A DNA stretch of 64,000 nucleotides from Flaccisagitta enflata. Lineage: Eukaryota > Chaetognatha > Sagittoidea > Aphragmophora. Positions 48,138-59,268 of the stretch are shown in pieces. The notes below the pieces were generated by a model. It was not told the origin of the DNA. It ran no database searches and saw only the letters and a list, made by a program, of their open reading frames with translations. The stretch's first letter is position 1; each line of letters begins with the position of its first letter. The translations under genes were made by a program, and so were the position numbers. Location: assembly GCA_965153355.1 (NCBI GenBank), contig OZ231128.1, forward strand, positions 620,001 through 684,000, given 5' to 3'.

Positions 48138-49064
48138 TCAAAATGTGTACGGATCAGACACGAAAGAGGGTCCGCTGTAAGTGCACGCGCCCGCGGCTCC
48201 TCCTCCTGCTCCTCTCGCTCCCGCCGCTGCTACGGCCGCTGCAACTGCTCCAACTGGACCGATACTACCGTTGAGTCGAGCCTCGTAAAGTCGCTTAGAG
48301 GCGAGACTCGACGCCGGCGAATATTCGAAAAGGTAAGTTTGGTAGGTCGCCGCTGACAGTCGAGTATCGATCGTTGAGTCGTCGCAACTTTCTCCTCCTC
48401 CTCCTCCTCCACCTCCTCCTCCTCCTCCTCCCCCTCCTTCAACGCAGCAGGTGCCACATCCTCCACCGCAACCACCGCCGTTATTCGAGTTGACGCACGA
48501 TGACAGAGTGGATATGGGAGGTTGCTGCTGTTGTTGCTGCTGCTGCATTGCGTCGAAATATGGGTGCAGCAACGGTGAATCCTCAACATGTCTCTGATGC
48601 TGTTGTTGTTGTTGTTGATGATGATGATGATGATGATGTCTTGGTTGATCGTGAGCGGACGTAAGGAAAGACCCGGACACCGGGTTGTAGAATTGATGAA
48701 CTGGCGTGAGATGTTGTTGTTGCTGCTGTTGTTGGAGGTGTTGTAGATGATGAGGAAGATGATGGTTTACGTCTTCGAGGTCTTCTGGATGGAAGGTGGT
48801 ATGGTCTCCTTCAACCTCTCCCGTATGATCGAGATTGTTGTTGACACCGTTACCGATGATGCTGTTGTTCTGGTGGATGCTGTTGTTGTTGTTGTTGTTG
48901 TTGTTGCTGTTGCTGTGGAGTGATGTTGTAGGCGGGCGGAAGTGATGAGAAGGCGTGGAGAGATTTGAAGAGGAGACGTAACATCGACTACGAGGCAGAG
49001 AATCCCGAGGAATTGTCATGGGTTTTGTGACGGACAATTGTCGGTGACATAGCCATAATCCGAT
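48138..49064 (-). CDS. C-terminal exon, low-complexity Asn/His/Gln/Gly-rich protein (partial)
   Basis: A minus-strand frame opens directly after a splice acceptor (CCCCGCTTTCCAG, acceptor at 49065-49066) and runs 308 codons to a stop. It starts IGLWLCHRQLSVTKPMTIPR, so upstream exons must exist to the right. Along the exon come an N8 run, HH-rich and Q7 runs, H7 followed by Q6, Q8, a Cys-Gly segment (GGGCGGGCGTCC), a run of about 15 Gly, then a non-repetitive stretch (TYQTYLFEYSPASSLASKRL), an Ala/Gly run and the C-terminus SFVSDPYTF. The mixed codons CAA/CAG and GGA/GGC inside the runs, and the conserved-looking segments between them, argue for real coding sequence rather than a microsatellite artefact. 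The end (Y-T-F) could be a class II PDZ ligand, suggesting a receptor or adhesion-protein tail; a transcription factor is equally possible. Confidence 0.65.
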   Translation of the reverse strand: MGLWLCHRQLSVTKPMTIPRDSLPRSRCYVSSSNLSTPSHHFRPPTTSLHSNSNNNNNNNNSIHQNNSIIGNGVNNNLDHTGEVEGDHTTFHPEDLEDVNHHLPHHLQHLQQQQQQQHLTPVHQFYNPVSGSFLTSAHDQPRHHHHHHHQQQQQQHQRHVEDSPLLHPYFDAMQQQQQQQQPPISTLSSCVNSNNGGGCGGGCGTCCVEGGGGGGGGGGGGGGGESCDDSTIDTRLSAATYQTYLFEYSPASSLASKRLYEARLNGSIGPVGAVAAAVAAAGARGAGGGAAGACTYSGPSFVSDPYTF

Positions 49065-49074
49065 CTGGAAAGCG

Positions 49075-49095
49075 GGGGGGGGGGGAGTGGGGGGG
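49075..49095. repeat. Poly-G/poly-C tract at the splice acceptor
   Basis: A G run on the plus strand (C run on the minus strand) extends the pyrimidine tract of the exon at 48138-49064. Confidence 0.8.
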
Positions 49096-49135
49096 AGAGG
49101 AAGCGAGAGTGTTGGGCATGAACAAGTTTCTTATT

Positions 49136-49440
49136 TTGTTTGTTTGTTTGTTTGTTTGTTTGTTTGTTTGTTTGTTTGTTTGTTTGTTTGTTTGTTTGCT
49201 TGTTTGTTTGTCTGTTTATTTGTTTGTTTTGTTTTTTTCTCTCTCTTTTTTTTCTTTCCTTGTTTCTTTTTTTTCTTTCTTCGTTTCTTTTTTACTTTGT
49301 TTCCTGTTTTCATTGTTTCTTTGTTTCTTTGTTTTTTCATTGTTTCTTTGTTTCTTTGTTTCTTTGTTTCTTTGTTTCTTTGTTTCTTTGTTTCTTTGTT
49401 TCTTTGTTTCTTTGTTTCTTTTTGGTTTGTTTGTCTCTAT
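49136..49440. repeat. (TTTG)n then (TTTC/TTTG)n array
   Basis: TTTG to about 49230, mixed T-rich to 49330, then TTTCTTTG units to about 49425. Confidence 0.95.
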
Positions 49441-50720
49441 CTTTCTGTCTTTCTTACTTTCTCTGTTTCCTTCATGCGATTTTTTTTCTCCAATTTCTCA
49501 AAATCTAAAAAGCCCCTCCACTTATGTTTGCAAGTGGAATGATAAGATTAAGAATTTTTTGTGAGAGGAAGAAAAGAAAGCTTTTTGTATTTTGCAAAGA
49601 AACAGAAATAGAAAACCAAGAAATGATAATGGTACCCTGTTTTTAAAAGCAACTGTAACCAGTAAAGCCTATATTGTGCTTAAAGTGTCCATATTGAAAA
49701 ATCCAGATTGATTTTGTCTAAAAGCAAATAACCTTCCATTTGTTCATGCAAATTTTTGTAGCAGTGGTTCCAGCAGTTTGGCTGCTACTTAATTTTGAAT
49801 TTTGATGAATTTGATGAAATTTTGCTCAAAAATTGCATTTTTTAACAAGGTTGTATCCATAAAGTTGAGTAGATTTCATCAACATCGAGCTGGAATGACT
49901 AATTGCTCATGATTGGGTGGTAATTAACCCCTCTGTTGCATCAGTTTTGATTTCTCAGGATTTTCAAAGAAATTTAGGCCTTTTTTGACAATTGATAGGA
50001 TAAAAAACTAGTCAGACCTCAAAACAACAAAGGCAAAATCGGATTTGCTATATGAATATCACAAATTTGATTTATTTTCTTAGTGAGATATAAACCTTGA
50101 ATAATTTCTATGTTTTAAGACCAATCTGGCTATTTTTTTTTATTCATATGACAATAACAATGCCACTACATTGATATTTTGCATGAATAAATGATAGGTT
50201 ATGTATTTTTAGACAAAACTTTTCTGGATTTCTAAATACTTTAGGCGCAATAAAGGTTTTGCTGGTTACAGTCGCTTTTGAATGCAGGGTAGGATTGCAA
50301 ACACGAAGAGAATAAATAGAAAAAGAAAGAAAAAGAATCATTCCAAGTTGATCAGTAAGAATTAGGCGGGTCTTGGTTGGCAAAGGCAAAAAAAAAAAGC
50401 CATTTCTTCCAAGAAAAATGTCCTCCATATTTCATAGGACCATTGGGACTGCCGTCTGAAGATAGTAAACATCATGAATAATGAGTAAAGAAGCATTTTT
50501 TTCCTTATTTTCCTTTCCTTTCGGATTCTGTCAATATATCCGACCGACCACCACCCGTCCGATGCTTTTTCTTTGTTTTTTTTCCTCCGTCTTTCTTTGT
50601 TTTTTTCTTAAAGATGTGTTTCCTCCTTAGTTCTTGCACCGCCCTGTTTCCCTTCTGTTCTCGTCTGTTTCATACTCGCATTTCTATCTGGCTTTTTGAT
50701 TACTATCCCAAGTGCAATCA
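49441..50720. other. No gene recognised
   Basis: AT-rich; the frame at 50144-50428 is unsupported. Upstream exons of the 48138 gene might lie here but none can be recognised. Confidence 0.35.
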
Positions 50721-50729
50721 TGCATTCAT

Positions 50730-51060
50730 TCATTTTTTTGTTTATTCAATCATTTATCTAATTATTTATTTAATTGTTTATTCATTCATTCATTCATTCA
50801 TTCATTCATTCATTCATTCATTCATTCATTCATTCATTCATTCATTCATTCATACATTCATTCATTTGTTTTATTCATTTATTCATATATCGATTTATAT
50901 ATCTATTTACTTGTTTATTCATTTATTTTCTATTTATCTTTTCATTTATTCATTTATATGTTAAACTAAACTAGTTTATTGATACATTCAAAAAATGTAT
51001 TTATTAAACTAAACTAGTTTACTCATTCATTCAAACATTCATTCATTCGTTCGTTTTTTC
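50730..51060. repeat. (ATTC)n and degenerate ATTT-rich array
   Basis: Pure ATTC about 50780-50862, with ATTTATTC variants around it. AAACTAAACTAGTTTA occurs twice (about 50963, 51007). Confidence 0.9.
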
Positions 51061-51133
51061 GTTAATTCGTTAATTTTTTCATGAAAAGATCATTCGTTCA
51101 TTTTTTGTGTTTTTATCCATTCGCATCTCAGTC

Positions 51134-51302
<169 letters not shown>

Positions 51303-51477
51303 ATTCTCCCACCATGTGAGGAATCCGTACCATGAGGCCAATTGTGACGAGAAGGAAACAGAATGATATGAGGGCGACGAGAGAGACCTCCACAGTCGGC
51401 AAAGAAGAACTTCCGGTTCCCGTTCCAGACCCCGCGAATGACGCGCCAACAGTGCGAGCAGTCTCTTGCCTGTTTGC

Positions 51478-51669
<192 letters not shown>

Positions 51670-51747
51670 ATTTTAGTATTTTACTTAAAAAAAAAATTAT
51701 AGTTGGGTTCTTGTGCACTACAGGGTGTTTCAATTGAGTTGTAACAT

Positions 51748-51873
51748 AACAAGGCCAAGTAGGCCAATAGGTGCGACGTGTGGATCATCGAACGAATGCG
51801 TTACCAACCGACCGACCGACCGACCAACCGACGGACACAGCCAGTTATAGAGGTGCTTTGTCGCACCTAAAAA
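51748..51873 (-). mobile_element. SF1 subtype C element, short complete copy with AGGTGCGAC arms
   Basis: In plus coordinates: AACAAGGCCAAGTAGGCC head hairpin, AGGTGCGAC (51769-51777), GAACGAATGCGTTACC, GACC array, CACAGCCAGTTATAG, hairpin AGGTGCTTTGTCGCACCT (51851-51868), AAAAA. All three complementary sites carry the same variant. Confidence 0.85.
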
Positions 51874-51934
51874 TATTTGATTATCTTTTTTACCATGAGT
51901 CTCTCAAAGGAATTGTCTTTTCTGCTTTCCCCAC

Positions 51935-52265
51935 TCTGATGAGGCCTCTCAGACTTCAAGTCAAGTTACTCAGGCCTTAACTCAGCCCTCTCATGCCTAA
52001 AATCAGCTCGCACAGGCCTCAGTTAGGCCACTTCTACCTCAAATAAGCCTTCTCAGGCCTCAAATCATCCCGCAAGCTTCAAATCAGCCCAGCTAGATTT
52101 CTCAAGCCTTGAAAGAGCCTTCATCAACTTTCTCAGGCAGGATAAACATAAGTCCCCCCCGTGTTCTACAACCCTTAGGGGCCGCTCCCATGCTTCCTTT
52201 CAGTCAAATTCACAATTATGCAAAACAGGCTTACAGGGCAACAGGTATCGTTGCCCTTGAGGGGC
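51935..52265 (+). mobile_element. SF2 type G copy
   Basis: GAGGCCTCTCAGACTTCAAG and AGGCCTCAAATCATCCCG units, GTGTTCTACAACCCTTAGG, GGGGCCGCTCCCATGCTTCC, ATTATGCAAAACAGG, GGGCAACAGGTATCG, GCCCTTGAGGGGCAGGTT follow the G order. Confidence 0.7.
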
Positions 52266-52365
52266 AGGTTGAGCTTTTTGATCTCACTGCTCCAGGCCAA
52301 ATACTCTATCTACTCTATCAATGGCCCTGCCCTCCCACACACAACTGGGATAGCCATGTAACCAC
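52266..52365 (+). mobile_element. SF1 subtype A 3'-half relic
   Basis: ATCTCACTGCTCCAGGCCAA, GGCCCTGCCCTCCCACACAC, AACTGGGATAGCCATGTA match the SF1 distal half next to an SF2 copy. Confidence 0.6.
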
Positions 52366-52435
52366 TAATAGCTGGGATTTTGGTTGCTTATGGGGGGAAG
52401 GGGAACAACAAGAAAAAATTTTCCTTAAAGAGAAA

Positions 52436-52690
<255 letters not shown>

Positions 52691-52774
52691 AGAGACAGAA
52701 ACACGATAAAACACATGTACTTAACGTGAGAGAGAGAGTTGTACGGACACAGACACCCAGACAACAGTAGGGAT

Positions 52775-52845
52775 AGGTTAGCAGGCAAGCTAGCAGCCTA
52801 GCAAACAAGCTAGCAAGCAAGCTAGCAGGCAAGCAAACAGACAGA
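52775..52845. repeat. AGCAAGCTAGCA tandem repeat
   Basis: GCAGGCAAGCTAGCAGCCTA with repeated CAAGCTAGCA words. Confidence 0.85.
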
Positions 52846-52871
52846 CAGAAATACAAAGTCACAGATAGATA

Positions 52872-53467
52872 ACCTTGGGGGCAAAAAAAATGGCGGATTT
52901 TTCAACCTTTCTTTTGAACCATAACATAAGAAAAATGGATTGAAATTGGTGATGCCTGTAAAGCCCTTTGAAAGATCTTTCATTTGAGTCGTGTCTGGTA
53001 TCCGCAGCTTTATTCGTTTAGAAATGACATAGGTTTAAAGAAAAATATCACCAATTGAAAAAGGGCAAATATTGTCTTTTTTTCCATCAGCAATTTTTGT
53101 CTCAAACGTTTTTCTTTATAATGCAATTCAGAATTGTCACAGCTACTTGATATCCATGAGCAAATTAAAGAGCTTCGAATTTTCTTCAAAATGGCGCCAA
53201 GAACGAATTTTTAACTCAATGCGTTTAGTTTCTATGTTACAACAAACAGAAAACTTGCAAATCCTGTAGTGAATTCTCAAATTCATGATAACCTGTGTTC
53301 ATCCCCATGCCATTTCTAAACGGATAAAGCTAGGACAACCAGCAACGTCTCATTTGAAAGATCTTTTGCAGAGCTTCAAAATGGTCATCGATTTTTTATA
53401 GTTTTTCTCAATTTAAGGTAGATAAAATTAGTTTTCCAAAATCCGCCATTTTTTATGCCCCCAAGGT
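52872..53467. mobile_element. TIR foldback element, 596 bp, TA duplication
   Basis: ACCTTGGGGGCAAAAAAAAT and ATTTTTTATGCCCCCAAGGT face each other, continuing through GGCGGATTTT/AAAATCCGCC. TA at 52870-52871 and 53468-53469. Both arms carry the shared core (AAAGATCTTTCATTTGAGTC ... CGTTTAGAAATGAC, and the inverse at 53311-53389). Confidence 0.9.
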
Positions 53468-53545
53468 TATTTAGGCAAGCGGGCGAAATGGCAGAGAGAT
53501 GAATGAAGGTAAAGATGAAAAAAAGCAGCGGGCAGGCAACGAGGT

Positions 53546-53858
53546 AACAAGTGACGCGGGGTCACAATATCGTGGCGGACGGGTGGGCAGGGGCATCCAA
53601 CCCCCATCCACACCCCAACCCACACCAAACACTCAAACATGCACAAAAAGTATCGTAATTGCTCATTTTCCCACTTTTCAACTCGATCACCATGACGGAC
53701 GGACCAACGGACGGACGGCCGGACGGACGGACGGACGGACGGACGGACGGACGTAATTGCTCATTTTCCCACTTTTCAACTCGATCACCATGACGGACGG
53801 ACGGACGGACGGACGGACAAAGCCTCTTATAGAGTTGCGTGTCCGCAACTAAAAAGAA
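53546..53858 (-). mobile_element. SF1 subtype B element with internal tandem duplication
   Basis: GTGACGCGGGGTCAC head hairpin, GTGGCGGAC, GGGCAGGGGCATCCAACCCC, then the stretch TAATTGCTCATTTTCCCAC to CACCATGACGGACGG twice (about 53655-53700 and 53754-53800), each followed by a GGAC array, then CCTCTTATAGAG and hairpin AGTTGCGTGTCCGCAACT (53833-53850). The duplication could come from slippage between GGAC arrays. Confidence 0.85.
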
Positions 53859-53949
53859 ACAGGATGAAGGAAAAAATAAAGAGGCGCCAAGAAAGACCGG
53901 AGAAAAAAAATAGAAGAAGAAAAAATCGTAAGAGGAAACAAAAGTAGAA

Positions 53950-54403
53950 GAAGGCTGGATACACAGCTACCCAAATTGCATGAGCGTGGGCGGGGATGTT
54001 TGGCGGGAGTATCATAGGAGAATTCTCAGAACACTCGTTGCTTAGGTGAAGCTTATATTGTCTTAGTCTTAGCCAGATTTGATTTTTTTTTAAGATCATT
54101 TTTTTCTTGATTGAAAACTAGAAAAGTCTGTCACTCCTTAGGCTGAGAAGAGAAAAAAATACTCTTCTGGAATCCTTATTGGATAACCCATTCAGACAAG
54201 TATTTTGACCAGCCAAAGCAGGAAAAGAAATTAATCAAAGGTAAATAAAACAATTAAAAGAGTAAGGTTCATTATTTCAAATGTTGATAGTATTTGACAG
54301 GAGTGTTTGGCAGAATTGGCCTAAGGACATAAAAAAAGGGTTACCAACCGACCGATCAACACACTAAGCAGGTTAAAGAATCGTACGTACACGCAACTAA
54401 AAA
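53950..54403 (-). mobile_element. SF1 subtype A copy with central insertion
   Basis: GGCTGGATACACAGCTACCC at 53953 is the head. CAACCGACCGATCAACACAC and CGTACACGCAACTAAAAAG (to 54403) are the hairpin end. About 300 bp of AT-rich sequence separates them. Confidence 0.55.
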
Positions 54404-54435
54404 GATATGGAGTAAACTAGTCATCCAAGGATCGC

Positions 54436-54760
54436 ACATGGTCAGCGGTACCCGATGCCCTGCTTGGAGTGATTAGCTGCAGAGTGGGAGTGAGAGCAGG
54501 GCAGCGGTTTTAAAGGGCTGATGTCCTGTGGGACACAGGGGTGAATTTCCAGACATCCTGAGAAGGCACATTTGAGGCCTTTGGGGCTACTTTCCTTGTT
54601 ATTCAATGAGAACATTGACGGACGGATGGACGGACGGACGGACGGACGGACAGATGGATGGACGGACGGACGGACAGACGGATGGACGGACGGACGGACG
54701 GACGGACGGACGGACGGACAAACAGACAGACGGACGGACGGACGGACGGACTGTGGGCGA
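54436..54760 (+). mobile_element. SF2 element with (GGAC)n core
   Basis: GGTCAGCGGTACCCGATGCC, GAGAGCAGGGCAGCGG, CCTGTGGGACACAGG hairpin (54525-54539), GTGAATTTCC, later a GGAC/GGAT array from 54617. Confidence 0.75.
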
Positions 54761-54894
54761 CTGTGGGTAGTGTGTCCTGCCCTGATAACAAAAAAAAATG
54801 AATGTACTGACTGTATGACTGTATGAGAATGAATGTGAGATTGTGGGATGGCGCTATAGTTAACAGGATGGAAGAAGGGCGGTGGAATTGCCGT

Positions 54895-55022
54895 TTTCCG
54901 CATTTTAACGGTTTGTGTGACCAGCCGACTGACCGGTCGCATGACCAACCGACTGACCAACCAACTGACCAACCAACTTACTAACCGACCGACAGACATG
55001 ATCTCTTCAAGACGCAAATAAA
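54895..55022 (-). mobile_element. SF1-like relic, AACC/GACC array
   Basis: GACCAACCGACTGACCAACC array, GACAGACATGATCTCTTCAA, GACGCAAATAAAAGG; the hairpin is degraded. Confidence 0.45.
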
Positions 55023-55312
55023 AGGTAAAAATTATTGCAAGAGATGAAAAAATTATACAGTGAAAATCTTTCAACCTTGCAAAGCACAAATCAGTAACTG
55101 CCTTATTATAACCTACTGACGAACCTACCTATCTACCTATGTGCTTAATGATAGTCAGACCCTCTTAGGCTTTTATAGAGAAGTCAAGAAGCATCTGAAC
55201 CGGAAAGAGAATGAAATAAGAGTCAAAGAAAGAGAAGGTCTTTAAAGGCTGAACAGAAAAGGAGAACACTGAAAAAGACCGGAGAAAAGCAAAAATGTAA
55301 ATGAAAAAAAAA

Positions 55313-55450
55313 ACAAGGATACACGGCTACCGCAGGGGCCATATTTGAGGTAAACAGATCAATTGGGGGGGCGGGGGCAAACACCACAAAAATCAAAAAA
55401 ACTTTAGTGTGACGGACGGACCGACGGACTGACAAAGCGGTGTGTAAAAA
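55313..55450 (-). mobile_element. SF1 subtype A copy lacking the hairpin
   Basis: ACAAGGATACACGGCTACCG, GGGGCCATATTTGAGGTAA, GACGGACGGACCGACGGACT, GACAAAGCGGTGTGTAAA; truncated before the terminal hairpin. Confidence 0.65.
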
Positions 55451-55518
55451 AAGCAAGTGATAAAAAAAGCTAACCCAAGTAAAGCAAAAAAACATGAATT
55501 GTGAAAGAAATGGTTTTG

Positions 55519-55605
55519 AAAAACAAAAACAAAAACAAAAACAAAAACAAAAACAAAAACAAAAACAAAAACAAAAACAAAAACAAAAACAAAAACAAAA
55601 ACAAA
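55519..55605. repeat. (AAAAAC)n microsatellite
   Basis: About 14 hexamers, uninterrupted. Confidence 0.95.
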
Positions 55606-55805
55606 AATTATGTAAACTGAGGAATGAATTATGGCAGCATTACTTATAAAACTGATGTTAGAGACAAAGTAAGAGACAAAAGGAAGTACTGATAGAAGAA
55701 AGATAGAGGTGCTGGCATACTAACAAACAGGCATTTTGAGAACTCTCAATTTGGTGGATTTTTTTTTTCGCCTGCAAATTTTATCGGCTGCTACTTCAAT
55801 TACGC

Positions 55806-56235
55806 TTTGGGCAGCGGTCCCAAATGGGACAAAGTCCTGTAGAACACTGGGGACTTTTGTGCGTTTGTTTGTTCGTCCGTCCATTCGTCCATTTGTTTGT
55901 TCATTTGTTCTTCCCCCCCCAGGCCCTCTTAGGCCTGAAATCTGTCCTCTCAGACCAGAAAACTGCCTTTTCAGGTTCAAGGCCTGAGAGGGCAGATTTT
56001 CAGCCTGAGAGGGTAGATTTCAGGCCCGAGAGGGCAGATTTCAGGCCTGAGAGGGCCTGAGGGGGTGGACAGATGGACGAACAAATGGACAAACAACAAA
56101 TGAATGAAAGTCCCCTGTGTTCTACAAGACTTCTTCCCCTCCAAGGCTGCTGTCCTGCTTTCTCTCACTCTAATTCACAATCATGCAAAGCAGGGCAAAG
56201 AGTATCGCTGACCACATATTGCCCTTGGGCGACCT
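55806..56235. mobile_element. SF2 type G palindromic element, second copy
   Basis: GGGCAGCGGTCCCAAATGGG, GTCCTGTAGAACACTGG, GTCC/GTTT array, CAGGCCCTCTTAGGCCTGAA units, then an inverted arm and GTCCCCTGTGTTCTACAAGA, CCTGCTTT, CATGCAAAGCAGGG, GCCCTTGGGCGACCTGTT. It aligns with 21505-22215 with fewer 21-bp units. Confidence 0.78.
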
Positions 56236-56319
56236 GTTCAATTTGAAATCGAATTTCCATGGCTCCCTCCTTTGGTTTCGTCCATCAATTTCAAAAGTGT
56301 CTGAAACAGAAAGCACTCA

Positions 56320-56321
<2 letters not shown>

Positions 56322-56371
<50 letters not shown>
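56322..56371. repeat. (TC)n microsatellite
   Basis: About 50 bp. Confidence 0.95.
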
Positions 56372-56374
<3 letters not shown>

Positions 56375-56384
56375 AGAAACTCTT

Positions 56385-56760
56385 ATTAAGGATCTCGGGG
56401 CTTGGATTTGGGCCGGCCTTGAGGCTGGAATTTGAGCATCAAGGTTGGGACTTGGGCAGTGAGACTGAGGCTAGAATTTGGGCCCTGAGGTCGGGGTTTG
56501 GGCCTTGAGGATGGGATTTTGGCCTCAAAACTGAGATTAGGGCCTCAAGGCTGGGATATGGGCCTCGAGGCTGAGATATGAGCCTGAAGGTTGGGGGGAG
56601 GGGGGTACGAAGATGAAGGAGGGAAAGAGGAGGAGGAGAAGGAGAAAATTCCCCATATATGTGTGAAAGCAAAGGTCATCGACCCCTCCGGGGACCAACC
56701 AACCAACCGACTGACCGACCGAAAAAGCGGGGTGTGAGGCGTAGGACGCGACTAAAAACA
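56385..56760. mobile_element. SF2 type D copy fused to an SF1 hairpin end
   Basis: D-type units (CTCAAGGCTGGGATATGGGC) and GAGGAGGAGAAGGAGAAAAT run to GACCCCTCCGGGGA at 56693. SF1 sequence follows directly: CCAACCAACCGACTGACC, GCGGGGTGTGAGGCG, GACGCGACTAAAAAC. This is a chimeric junction or a nested insertion. Confidence 0.65.
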
Positions 56761-56993
56761 ACAAGCTTTGTTTTCGTCCGCATGGCTTTTATCGTGAGAG
56801 CATGTCTGTGATTAAGAGATTAAAAGTGAGAGTTATACCACACGCAGAGATTAGAAACGAGGCTAATATGTCATGGCCTAATATTCCGTTATGGGTTGAA
56901 TTGAAGAATCAAGAAGGGGGAAAGATGTCGGTGATAGATAGATCATGATCAGTGGCTTGATGCGAGGAGAATGGAGTAGGAACGCAAGCGATA

Positions 56994-57728
56994 AATGACA
57001 TCTAGATAAATGATACTTGGTCATGTCCCGTGAATGACATCTAGATAAATGACACTTGATCATGACCCGTGAATGACATCTAGATAAATGATACTTGATC
57101 ATGTCCCGTGAATGACATCTAGATGAATGACACTTGATCATGTCCGATGAATGACATCTAGATAAATGACACTTGATCATGTCCCATGAATGACATCTAG
57201 ATGAATGATACTTGATCAGGTCCCATGAATGACATCTAGATAAATGATACTTGATCATGACCCATGAATGACATCTAGATAAATGATACTTGATCAGGTC
57301 CCATGAATGACATCTAGATAAATGATACTTGATCATGTCCCATGAATGACATCTAGATAAATGATACTTGATCATGTCCCATGAATGACATCTAGATAAA
57401 TGACACTTGATCATGTCCCATGAATGACATCTAGATAAATGATACTTGATCATGTCCCATGAATGACATCTAGATAAATGACACTTGATCAGGTCCCATG
57501 AATGACATTTAGATAAATGATACTTGATCATGACCCATGAATGACATCTAGATAAATGATACTTGATCAGGTCCCATGAATGACATCTAGATAAATGATA
57601 CTTGATCATGACCCATGAATGACATCTAGATAAATGATACTTGATCATGACCCATGAATGACATCTAGATAAATGATACTTGATCATGTCCCATGAATGA
57701 CATCTAGATGAATGATACTTGATCATGT
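56994..57728. repeat. 39-bp minisatellite, about 19 units
   Basis: Unit TGACATCTAGATAAATGATA then CTTGATCATGTCCCATGAA. Variants (CAC/TAC, ATGTCCC/AGGTCCC/ATGACCC) are shared between non-adjacent units. The period is a multiple of three, so the minus strand stays open for 311 codons with a 13-residue period (SRCHSWDMIKYHL). TCTAGA and TGATCA palindromes occur in each unit. No start context, signal or splice site supports translation. Confidence 0.92.
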
Positions 57729-57763
57729 CTGAGTACGAGTGAGGTGAGAATGGGAGCGACAAA

Positions 57764-57918
57764 ACAAGGCCGGATACACGGCAATCCAGTCGCGGACGGT
57801 TGGGCAGGAGCAATAATGCAAAAACCGCTCGGAATTCAAAAATGTGACGGACCTACCGACCAACCTACCGACCTACCGACCTACCGACCTTCCGACTGAC
57901 CGACACGGCAAGGTGTAA
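57764..57918 (-). mobile_element. SF1 subtype A element, hairpin end truncated
   Basis: AACAAGGCCGGATACACGGC head, AGTCGCGGAC, GGGCAGGAGCAATAATGC, CTACCGAC array, CACGGCAAGGTGTAAAAAAG. The terminal hairpin is missing. Confidence 0.78.
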
Positions 57919-58417
57919 AAAAGGGCAATAGACAACAGATGACAGACTTGTAGACATAGACGTACATGATATATGTACTGACAAATGTTGTCTCAGACAT
58001 ATGTACGGACGAATATTGTCTCTGACAGATGAACAGACAAATGCTGTCTCAGATAGATATAGTTTTCTTGCTATTGGGAAAAAGAAATATAGACATGGGT
58101 GAATCTCGCGTATCATGATGTCATGGCTGTATGATGTTTCAAGAATATAGATATCTGCTAACGAAGGATCGGGACCAATGTTTGGCATCATTTCAACATA
58201 AATGATGATGACAAAACTGGTAGCCAGCCAGCAAGCAAGCAAGCAAGTAGTTGATACCCACATGAGCATTGACAAGCTTTTAGCTTTATTCGATGAATAA
58301 GTTGAATTGACATTTGATAATGCATAATGATCGAACCCTGGATTTAAATTTTTTTTGTGAAAGAACGCAAATGTCAACGACAGGGAGACATATATGGAAA
58401 AATATTTTCTCAAATGA

Positions 58418-58555
58418 AACAAAGGACAAAGGACAAAGGACAAAGGACAAAGGACAAAGGACAATTCAATGTCACACTGGCAAAGGACAAAGGACAAAGG
58501 ACAAAGGACAAAGGACAAATGAGACAAAGGACAAATGAGACAAAGGACAATTCAA
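58418..58555. repeat. (AAAGGAC)n heptamer array
   Basis: Blocks of ACAAAGG separated once by a TTCAATGTCACACTGGC insert and by AATGAGAC variants. Confidence 0.92.
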
Positions 58556-58689
58556 AGTTATCCTCGATCAAATGTCACACTGGCTCACGTCCGTTTGTGT
58601 ATTAAGAGCCGCCGGCAGGAAATGGCTCAACCTCCGCGAGTGCTTCAAATCGAAAATGGAAAACCTGATTTCTCCCTTACATTTCAAAA

Positions 58690-58711
58690 AGTCGAATTAC
58701 GTAATTCGACT
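58690..58711. other. Perfect 22-bp palindrome
   Basis: AGTCGAATTAC followed at once by its exact complement, flanked by A and T runs (about 30 bp in total). Confidence 0.85.
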
Positions 58712-59074
58712 CTTTTCCAATCAAAATATGACAAAAATCACTATATTCTCACAATTTACAAGTAAGAATTACAATTTAGTTTCTGTTGGGACACCAAATC
58801 TGTCGGACACTAGTTAAGGGGTGGAAGTCCTAAAAAAATCTAGCTCTCCTACGACGCTGTGAGATCGGGCTCGCGTGAGTGTGCATGCGCATGAGCGACT
58901 ACACGCGTTGTCAAGGAATTGCAATGCTTCTGTCGTTCAGAAACGATTTATTATCGCGATAAGAAACGATTTATCCTCCTTCCGCTGGTCAACGTGCTCT
59001 CCCACGTTCCCAACATCTGTATCTGTCACATGGATAAATTTCAATCTTTTGATGGCTTTTTTGATCGCGTTTTT

Positions 59075-59268
59075 TAGTTGCGGACACGCAATACTATAAG
59101 AGGCTTGGTCTGTCCGTCGGTCCATCCATCCATCGGTTTCTCTGCTGGTTCGTTAGTCCGTCGATCCATCCATAACGCAAAAATCGAAAAGTGGTGTTGA
59201 TGGGAGCCGGGGGGGGGGGATGGGGGCTGAGGTCGCAACGATATTTTGACCCCACGTCACTTGTTATA
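59075..59268 (+). mobile_element. SF1 subtype B element
   Basis: TTTTTTAG, AGTTGCGGACACGCAATACT (from 59076), TATAAGAGGCTTGGTC, GTCC/ATCC array, ATTTTGACCCCACGTCAC, TTGTT. A run of ten G lies inside near 59210. Confidence 0.75.

Noticed and set aside
56878-57813. 311-codon protein with 13-residue repeats
   Set aside because: As a gene: no start context, no signal, and it ends in SF1 sequence. It is kept only as a minisatellite finding.
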